Shown: piece after piece, positions 58,701 through 64,000 of the stretch
Layout of the letters: each line of letters opens with the position of its first letter
Position numbering within the stretch: position 1 is the stretch's first letter
DNA from: Clostridiaceae bacterium
GTDB taxonomy: Bacteria; Bacillota_I; Bacilli_A; Erysipelotrichales; Coprobacillaceae
NCBI GenBank assembly: GCA_902363625.1
Contig: CABJAS010000007.1
Span: forward strand, 196,175 to 260,174
Length of the DNA: 64,000 nt
Reading direction: 5' to 3'
Position numbers and translations under genes: made by a program
The notes under the pieces: generated by a model
The model's database searches: none
Told to the model about the DNA's origin: nothing
The model's input: only the letters and a program-made list of their open reading frames with translations

Positions 58701-59939
58701 TTATTTTTCTAAATGAGCAGTGCTTAAATATTGAGGGATTCCATCTTGATAAGAAAGATAGACTTCTCCGAGAATAAGCGGATATAAATACTGATAAAGC
58801 TTATCGGTAATATCATTTCCGGCTTCATTGATCCACTCTACAGGGACTTTCTTTTCATAGTTTGCAGCAGTTAAGACATCGATGGCACCGATCTCAATTT
58901 CATAATCCTCTTGATCTTTACGGTTAAAGACCATCATTTTTCCGGTTTCTCCGCGCAGTGCATGAAGAACAGCTTCTTTTCCGATTAGGAAAGATTCGTC
59001 ATTGTCGCATTTGCTGGCAATATGCATGGCACAGCGCTGCAAAACATTTAATTCGATACTTCTTACCTTGCAGTGGAAGGCTTGGAAAGCGATTGTTTCC
59101 AGCACTTTTGCCGTACCGGAATGGATAATATGTCCAAACGCATCCTTTTTCGTATAGCGTGAATCCTGATCCAAATAATTGCCGTCTTTATCACGGATTC
59201 CTTCGGAAACAGCGATAACAACCCCACGCTTATGTTTAAATACTTCTCCAATCGCTTCAATAAATTTTTCTTTATCGAACGTCACTTCCGGTAAGTAGAT
59301 CAGATCCGGAGCAGTGTTATAATCGTTTCTTGCCAAAGCCGCAGCGGCAGTCAGCCAGCCGGCATTACGTCCCATGATTTCTACAATCGTGATCGATTCT
59401 AATTGATAGATCATACTGTCATGAGCAATTTCCAACATCGAAGTTGCTACATATTTAGCTGCTGAACCAAATCCAGGGGTATGGTCAGTTCCCATTAAAT
59501 CATTATCGATGGTTTTAGGGATTCCGATGATCTTTACATCTTTTTTCATCATATTTGCATAACCTGATAACTTTAATACGGTATCCATAGAGTCATTTCC
59601 ACCGATATAAAAGAAATCTGTAATTTCTAAACGCTCAAAAATATCAAATACTTCTTTATAAACATTAGGATCTTCATCATAATTAGGGAGCTTGTAGCGG
59701 CAGCTTCCTAAAAACATTGCCGGAGTATGACGCAGCTGTTCAAGTTTTTCTGCTGTCTCAAACTCTTTTTTAAGGTCTAAATATTGAAGTGCTAATAATC
59801 CCTTGATGCCATTTACTGCACCATATATATTATCAAATTGTTCTGATTCCAGACATTGAGCGATTACCCCAGCTAAAGAAGCATTGATCGCTGCCGTAGG
59901 GCCTCCGGACTGCCCGACTAAACAATTACGTTTTTTCAT
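58701..59939 (-). CDS. pfp: 6-phosphofructokinase, PPi-dependent type
   Basis: This 412-residue enzyme phosphorylates fructose 6-phosphate at C1. Substrate motif I-P-K-T-I-D-N-D-L and the phosphate-donor loop Y-I-G-G-N-D-S-M-D-T: the Asp in place of the Gly of ATP enzymes (G-G-D-G-S) points to pyrophosphate as donor (established rule, applied here by eye). The early Q-S-G-G-P-T-A-A-I-N motif also matches PPi types. ATG 59939 is preceded by GGAGG. It is a single gene. Confidence 0.85.
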   Translation of the reverse strand: MKKRNCLVGQSGGPTAAINASLAGVIAQCLESEQFDNIYGAVNGIKGLLALQYLDLKKEFETAEKLEQLRHTPAMFLGSCRYKLPNYDEDPNVYKEVFDIFERLEITDFFYIGGNDSMDTVLKLSGYANMMKKDVKIIGIPKTIDNDLMGTDHTPGFGSAAKYVATSMLEIAHDSMIYQLESITIVEIMGRNAGWLTAAAALARNDYNTAPDLIYLPEVTFDKEKFIEAIGEVFKHKRGVVIAVSEGIRDKDGNYLDQDSRYTKKDAFGHIIHSGTAKVLETIAFQAFHCKVRSIELNVLQRCAMHIASKCDNDESFLIGKEAVLHALRGETGKMMVFNRKDQEDYEIEIGAIDVLTAANYEKKVPVEWINEAGNDITDKLYQYLYPLILGEVYLSYQDGIPQYLSTAHLEK

Positions 59940-60005
59940 AGATACCTCCAAAAAATTCACCTTTATTATCTTATCATAAATTGTCCTTTTTTGTCTAATA
60001 TAAAT

Positions 60006-60028
60006 TAAAAAAGAGCCGATTGGCTCTT
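60006..60028 (-). terminator. terminator of the IMPDH gene
   Basis: On the minus strand AAGAGCC-AATC-GGCTCTT runs into six T. Confidence 0.8.
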
Positions 60029-60030
60029 GA

Positions 60031-61539
60031 TTATTTATTTTGGTTTGGAACTGAATCTTTTAAGACAACATCGTGTGCGCCACCTTCAACGATACTTGTT
60101 GAAGAGACTAAAGTGATCTTTGCATTCTGCTGTAAGTCAAGAATAGAAAGAGCTCCGCAGTTGCACATTGTAGATTTAATCTTATTTAATGATAAAGCCA
60201 CATTGTCTTTTAAGCTTCCAGCATAAGGAACATAAGAATCAACACCTTCTTCAAATGAAAGCTTAGAATCTCCTCCCATGTCATAACGTTGCCAGTTACG
60301 GGCACGAGCACTTCCTTCTCCCCAGTATTCTTTCATGTATTGTCCATTGATGACTACTTTATTTGTTGGTGATTCATCAAATCTTGAGAAATAACGACCT
60401 AACATGATAAAGTCAGCTCCCATGGCTAAAGCCAAAGTCATATGGTAATCATGAACGATACCACCGTCACTGCAGATTGGGATATAAATACCTGTTTCTT
60501 CATAATATTCATCTCTTGCCTGTGCAACTTCAATCGTAGCAGTGGCCTGTCCACGACCGATTCCTTTTTGTTCACGAGTGATACAGATTGAACCGCCGCC
60601 GATTCCTACTTTAATAAAGTCAGCTCCAGCCTCTGCTAAGAAACGGAATCCATCACGATCCACAACATTTCCGGCACCCACTTTTACGTTTTCACCATAA
60701 TGTTCTCTGATCCATTCAATTGTGATTTTCTGCCATTCCGTAAATCCTTCTGATGAATCGATACATAAAACGTCAGCACCGGCTTCGATTAAAGCAGGAA
60801 CACGTTCAGCGTAATCTCTTGTGTTGATTCCGGCACCTACGACATAGCGCTTAGATTCATCAAGTAATTCATTTGGATTATCTTTAGCTGATTCATAATC
60901 TTTTCTAAATACAAAATACAGTAGCTGCTGATTTTCATTAATGATTGGCAATGCATTTAATTTGTTATCCCAAATCATGTCATTTGCTTCTTTTAAGGTA
61001 ACACCTTCTTTAGCGTAAACTAATTTATTAAATGGTGTCATGAATTCTTTTACTTTTGTAGATGGTTCCATTCTTGTTACACGATAATCTCTCCCTGTAA
61101 CAATCCCCAATAATTTACCATCCGCAGTTCCGTTATCGGTAACTGCCATAGTAGAGTGACCTGTTTTTTCTTTTAATTTAATCACGTCTTGTAAAGTTGC
61201 TTCAGGTGAAATGTTAGAATCACTTTTAACAAAACCTGCTTTGTAATCTTTTACGCGTTTTACCATTGCGGCTTCATTTTCAATCGTTTGAGAACCATAG
61301 ATAAATGAAACACCACCTTCTCTTGCTAAAGCGACTGCCATTGTATCATTCGATACAGACTGCATGATTGCAGATACAAGAGGAATATTCATTGTAATTG
61401 CTGGTTCTTCTCCCTTTTTATATTTCACTAGCGGTGTTCTTAAAGACACATTCTTTGTCTGACACTCAGCTGATGAATAACCAGGAACTAATAAATACTC
61501 GTTAAAAGTGTGTGAAGGTTCACTGTAAAAAAATGCCAT
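60031..61539 (-). CDS. guaB: IMP dehydrogenase
   Basis: This 502-residue enzyme oxidises IMP to XMP for GTP synthesis. Loop with catalytic Cys G-G-S-I-C-I-T-R-E and flap E-G-S-A-R-A-R-N-W. The central CBS-type insert (about residues 120-220) contains S-T-M-A-V-T and L-G-I-V-T-G-R-D-Y. The barrel has D-G-G-I and [13 protein letters not shown] 61539 has AAAGGAG; an in-frame start 22 codons upstream lacks one. No purine riboswitch is seen upstream. It is a single gene. Confidence 0.95.
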   Translation of the reverse strand: MAFFYSEPSHTFNEYLLVPGYSSAECQTKNVSLRTPLVKYKKGEEPAITMNIPLVSAIMQSVSNDTMAVALAREGGVSFIYGSQTIENEAAMVKRVKDYKAGFVKSDSNISPEATLQDVIKLKEKTGHSTMAVTDNGTADGKLLGIVTGRDYRVTRMEPSTKVKEFMTPFNKLVYAKEGVTLKEANDMIWDNKLNALPIINENQQLLYFVFRKDYESAKDNPNELLDESKRYVVGAGINTRDYAERVPALIEAGADVLCIDSSEGFTEWQKITIEWIREHYGENVKVGAGNVVDRDGFRFLAEAGADFIKVGIGGGSICITREQKGIGRGQATATIEVAQARDEYYEETGIYIPICSDGGIVHDYHMTLALAMGADFIMLGRYFSRFDESPTNKVVINGQYMKEYWGEGSARARNWQRYDMGGDSKLSFEEGVDSYVPYAGSLKDNVALSLNKIKSTMCNCGALSILDLQQNAKITLVSSTSIVEGGAHDVVLKDSVPNQNK

Positions 61540-61781
61540 GTTTTTATCTCCTTTTTCTTTGATTAATGTTTTAAAAATTATACAGACTATAACGAAAAGT
61601 GTCAAGAGAATTGTCGAATTATTTTGTATTAATATAAAAACATTTTTATTGATAAAATGGGAATAATTGAATGCATTTTAATAAATTGAAAATTATAGAA
61701 TTCTGTTGAAAAATAGTCTATAATAGATACGTGAAATATTTGATTGATTTTATCTTATCTTATAAAAAGAGATAATTATTG

Positions 61782-61814
61782 ACACAACAATTTTAGTGGT
61801 GTAAGATGTTGTGT
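61782..61814. repeat. inverted repeat before the P-loop kinase gene
   Basis: ACACAACA (61782-61789) and TGTTGTGT (61807-61814), 17 bases apart. It lies in the spacer of the divergent guaB and kinase genes. It could be an operator or a leader hairpin. Confidence 0.35.
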
Positions 61815-61857
61815 AGACAAAAAATAAGATTTAACGTAATTATAAACGGAGGTTTTT

Positions 61858-62445
61858 ATGAAAAAATTGATTTTAGTAACTTCTCCACCAGCAAGCGGAA
61901 AAACATTTGTATCTAAACAATTATCTAAAGCATTAAAGAATATTGTATATTTAGATAAAGATACATTGATTCCACTTTCTCATCAGGTGTTTAGAGTAGC
62001 ACATGAAGAAGAAAACCGCAGTTCAGAATTCTTTGAAGAATGGATTCGCAATCCTGAATATGAAGTTATTGTGGATTTAGCTTTAGAAGCATTGGATTAT
62101 GCTGAGACAGTATTGATCAATGCACCGTTCACTCGTGAAATCCGTGATCAAAAATGGATGGATCAGATGATGGAAAAGTTAGCGAAAAAGGGTGCCAAAT
62201 TATCTATTATTTGGGTACACACAGATGTTGAAACATGTCGTCAGCGTATGATCGACCGTAATTCTGATCGTGATACTTGGAAATTGGCGCATTGGGATGA
62301 ATATATTGCAGGACGTGATTTCTCAATTCCTAATTTATTCCCGGATCCAAATTGCAATGGAGAGCTTATTGTTTTTGAAAATTCTTCTGATGAAGAGTTT
62401 AAAGCATCCCTTGAATCTGTTTCAAAATATCTAATGGAGAAATAA
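61858..62445 (+). CDS. AAA_33-type P-loop kinase
   Basis: This 195-residue protein has Walker A S-P-P-A-S-G-K-T (about residues 9-16) near the N-terminus, a nucleotide-kinase type Asp after strand 2 (Y-L-D-K-D-T), and an R-D-x-R lid-like segment (M-I-D-R-N-S-D-R-D). It resembles AAA_33/YchB-type small-molecule kinases. The acceptor is unknown. RBS CGGAGG. Confidence 0.8.
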   Translation: MKKLILVTSPPASGKTFVSKQLSKALKNIVYLDKDTLIPLSHQVFRVAHEEENRSSEFFEEWIRNPEYEVIVDLALEALDYAETVLINAPFTREIRDQKWMDQMMEKLAKKGAKLSIIWVHTDVETCRQRMIDRNSDRDTWKLAHWDEYIAGRDFSIPNLFPDPNCNGELIVFENSSDEEFKASLESVSKYLMEK

Positions 62446-62448
62446 TAG

Positions 62449-62473
62449 ACTCAACTTTGGTTGAGTTTTTTTA
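62449..62473 (+). terminator. terminator of the kinase gene
   Basis: ACTCAA-CTTTGG-TTGAGT, followed by seven T. Confidence 0.75.
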
Positions 62474-62491
62474 TTAGAAAGGAGCTTTATT

Positions 62492-63340
62492 ATGCCGAGT
62501 TTAGTTTTAGAAGGAGGAACTTTTCGTCCGATCTTTTCTGCCGGAGCCATGGATGCTTTATTAGATTTAGGATTGGAGTTTGATTATGTCATCGGGGTTT
62601 CAGCTGGGATCTGCAACGGGTTCTCCTATGTATCAAAACAAAAGAAAAGAAATTTGGAAGTGGTTCGTCAGTTTCGTCATGACAAGCGTTATATGGGAAA
62701 ACGTCATTATTTGAAGGAACACTCGCTGTTTGGAATTGATTTTATTTATAACCAGATTCCTAATACCTTGATTCCTTTTGACTATAAAGCCTTTATGGAA
62801 AATCCTTGTCAGATAAGAGTAGGGGTGACGAATGTAGAATCAGGAAAGTGTGAGTATTTAGATGGGAAAATGACGGATAAGACAAATGTGATGCTTCAGG
62901 CTACCTGTGCAATTCCTTTTGTATTTCCGGCTATAAAAATAGGTAAGAATAAATATTATGATGGTGGACTAAGTGACCCCATTCCTATAAAAAAGGCTAT
63001 CAAGGATGGCAATAGAAAACATCTGATTCTGCTTACGCGAACGAAAGAATATCGCAAGGAATTAAATAAATCAACAAAAATGGCAGCTAAGACAATCCGG
63101 CATATCTATCCTAAGTTGGAAACAATTTTATTGAATCGTCATCTTTTATATAACGATACAGTTGCTTTTTGTGATAAACTAGAAGCAGAGGGGAGTGCTG
63201 TTGTATTGCGCCCCAGCTATGAATTGGATTCCATGGAAAAGGATATCGAGCAGTTAAATAAAAATTATGAAGCAGGGTATCAGTTAGTCATGGAAAATCA
63301 GGAACGGATCAGACAGTTATTTAATGAAGAGGAGGAGTAA
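62492..63340 (+). CDS. patatin-like phospholipase
   Basis: This 282-residue protein has the patatin dyad: nucleophile Ser in G-V-S-A-G-I (about residue 38) and Asp in D-G-G-L-S-D-P-I-P (about 155). The oxyanion part L-E-G-G-T-F-R-P-I-F lies at the N-terminus. It probably hydrolyses lipid esters. It begins 18 bases after a terminator, so the gene has its own promoter. It is translationally close to the nitroreductase gene (one base gap). Confidence 0.88.
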   Translation: MPSLVLEGGTFRPIFSAGAMDALLDLGLEFDYVIGVSAGICNGFSYVSKQKKRNLEVVRQFRHDKRYMGKRHYLKEHSLFGIDFIYNQIPNTLIPFDYKAFMENPCQIRVGVTNVESGKCEYLDGKMTDKTNVMLQATCAIPFVFPAIKIGKNKYYDGGLSDPIPIKKAIKDGNRKHLILLTRTKEYRKELNKSTKMAAKTIRHIYPKLETILLNRHLLYNDTVAFCDKLEAEGSAVVLRPSYELDSMEKDIEQLNKNYEAGYQLVMENQERIRQLFNEEEE

Positions 63341-63341
63341 C

Positions 63342-63878
63342 ATGGAACTATCTGAATGTATTGAAAACAGAAGAAGTATTCGCCGTTATTTAGATAAGCC
63401 GGTGGATCGTGAGATAATTAAAGCCTTAATTAAGGCAGCAAGTGATGCACCGTCTTGGAAAAATTCTCAGGTGTCCCGCTATTATGTTGTAGATCGTCCG
63501 GAAACTAAAAAAGCCTTTCTACCTTGTTTGGCTGAGTTTAATCAAAAGAATGTCAAAGATGCCCCTGTCATCATTGTTTCTACAGTTGTGAAAAATCGCA
63601 GCGGTTTTGAACGTGATGGCAGCTATACAACACATCTAAAAGATGGTTTTCAGTATTTTGACAATGGTCTGCAAGTTGAAAATCTTTGCTTAAAAGCTTA
63701 TGATCTTGGTTTAGGAACATTGATTATGGGAATCTATGATCATGAAGCTATCCGCACATTCTTTGCGATACCGGAGAATGAAGAAGTGGTTGCCGTGATT
63801 GGCGTGGGGTACGCAGATATTGAACCGGAGCAGCCAATGCGCAAAGGCATTGATGAAATTGTACATTTTAAAGAATAA
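63342..63878 (+). CDS. nitroreductase-family oxidoreductase
   Basis: This 179-residue FMN enzyme starts E-N-R-R-S-I-R-R-Y (FMN phosphate contact) and includes A-P-S-W-K-N-S-Q and L-G-T-L-I-M-G. The family reduces nitro compounds, quinones or flavins with NAD(P)H. ATG 63342 is one base after the patatin stop, with GGAGGAG inside the patatin end. It is closed by the terminator at 63942. Confidence 0.9.
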   Translation: MELSECIENRRSIRRYLDKPVDREIIKALIKAASDAPSWKNSQVSRYYVVDRPETKKAFLPCLAEFNQKNVKDAPVIIVSTVVKNRSGFERDGSYTTHLKDGFQYFDNGLQVENLCLKAYDLGLGTLIMGIYDHEAIRTFFAIPENEEVVAVIGVGYADIEPEQPMRKGIDEIVHFKE

Positions 63879-63951
63879 AACCAAGCTTTGTGAACCAACC
63901 CCTGTCAAGTAGACATGGGAAATAAATAAAATATTTATGCTAAACCAAGCT
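63879..63951. repeat. AAACCAAGCT direct repeat around an insert with IS-like end
   Basis: AAACCAAGCT occurs at about 63879-63888 and again at 63942-63951, flanking about 52 bases that begin with the IS3-like end TGAACCAACCCC. Confidence 0.5.
63891..63915. mobile_element. IS3-family-like terminal inverted repeat, possible relic
   Basis: TGAACCAACCCC then TGTCAAGTAGACA fits the pattern TGAAC-n-CCC-n-AAGT-n-GACA of IS150-group (IS3 family) ends. No transposase is present inside the window. It may be the end of an element, or a solo end left by a lost one. Confidence 0.4.
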
Positions 63952-63976
63952 GATTAATTTCAGTTTGGTTTTTTCT
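63942..63976 (+). terminator. terminator of the patatin-nitroreductase operon
   Basis: AAACCAAGCTGA pairs with TTCAGTTTGGTTT, 12 pairs with one G-U, followed by six T. Its left arm is a copy of the sequence just after the nitroreductase stop. Confidence 0.8.
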
Positions 63977-64000
63977 TTGTTTCACATTATCCCAATACTT

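Noticed and set aside
61540-61857. Purine riboswitch upstream of guaB
   Set aside because: No purine-riboswitch core or paired P2/P3 arms could be found.
63936-64000. C-terminus of an IS transposase on the minus strand (open frame of about 21 codons)
   Set aside because: The frame lies across the strong nitroreductase terminator and has no transposase signature I can recognise, so it is more likely chance.
1-64000. CRISPR arrays, rRNA genes or prophage structural genes
   Set aside because: No regularly spaced repeats, no rRNA segments and no phage structural families appear in any frame.

Overview
The window looks like chromosomal DNA of a low-GC Gram-positive bacterium (Bacillota). An Erysipelotrichia-type gut bacterium is my best guess. 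The evidence is AT-rich sequence, strong AGGAGG ribosome sites, short intergenic gaps with U-tract terminators, a Bce-type antibiotic-sensing module, a YtrA-type GntR operon, CotF-like spore-coat genes, ECF-transporter and PdxR genes, and a PPi-type phosphofructokinase. The assignment is inference; there is no rRNA gene to confirm it.

Layout. 0-0.8 kb: the 3' end of an HNH nuclease gene and a broken small ORF. 0.86-3.5 kb: a vanH / D-Ala-D-Lac ligase / vanX operon with no vanR-vanS next to it. 3.9-5.8 kb: GntR(YtrA)-ABC operon. 6.1-11.2 kb: DUF2798 protein and a complete Bce-like response regulator, kinase and ABC transporter. 11.3-13.1 kb: ROK repressor and HAD phosphatase. 13.2-14.3 kb: an elaborate structured leader RNA with its own consensus promoter and an internal terminator, before a methyltransferase gene. 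14.7-20.7 kb: lipase-like, membrane, ZIP metal transporter, aspartokinase and peptidoglycan glycosyltransferase genes. 20.8-23.6 kb: gltX flanked by tRNA-Gln(CUG) and tRNA-Glu(CUC). 23.7-39.4 kb: housekeeping and small-molecule genes (Ca-type P-ATPase, CotF pair, acylphosphatase, flavodoxin, VanZ-like protein, PopT/DUF368, alpha-galactosidase, AraC regulator, SRAP, PfkB kinase). 39.5-45.6 kb: an accessory block of cysteine-rich, secreted and membrane proteins, ending in the remnant of a tyrosine recombinase. 45.7-49.1 kb: a large VanS/VanR-like two-component system and Tag. 49.5-64 kb: rarA, SDR, cold-shock gene, an ECF sigma/ABC-2 operon, PdxR with a divergent ECF S component, PPi-PFK, IMPDH, kinase, patatin, nitroreductase, and an IS3-like end at the right edge.

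The most interesting unexplained system is at 40.3-41.9 kb. Two paralogous small secreted-type peptide precursors lie directly upstream of, and apparently translationally coupled to, a 382-residue helical-repeat protein with no DNA-binding domain. Its size and architecture resemble Bacillus Rap receptors, so this may be a peptide-signalling cassette. A second theme is the cell envelope. A TTAC(A/C)-N4/5-TGTAA box occurs before the Bce regulator gene, before the Bce transporter gene and before the peptidoglycan glycosyltransferase gene, which suggests one regulon. The vanHAX operon, VanZ-like protein and PopT homologue act on the same lipid II/undecaprenyl pathway.
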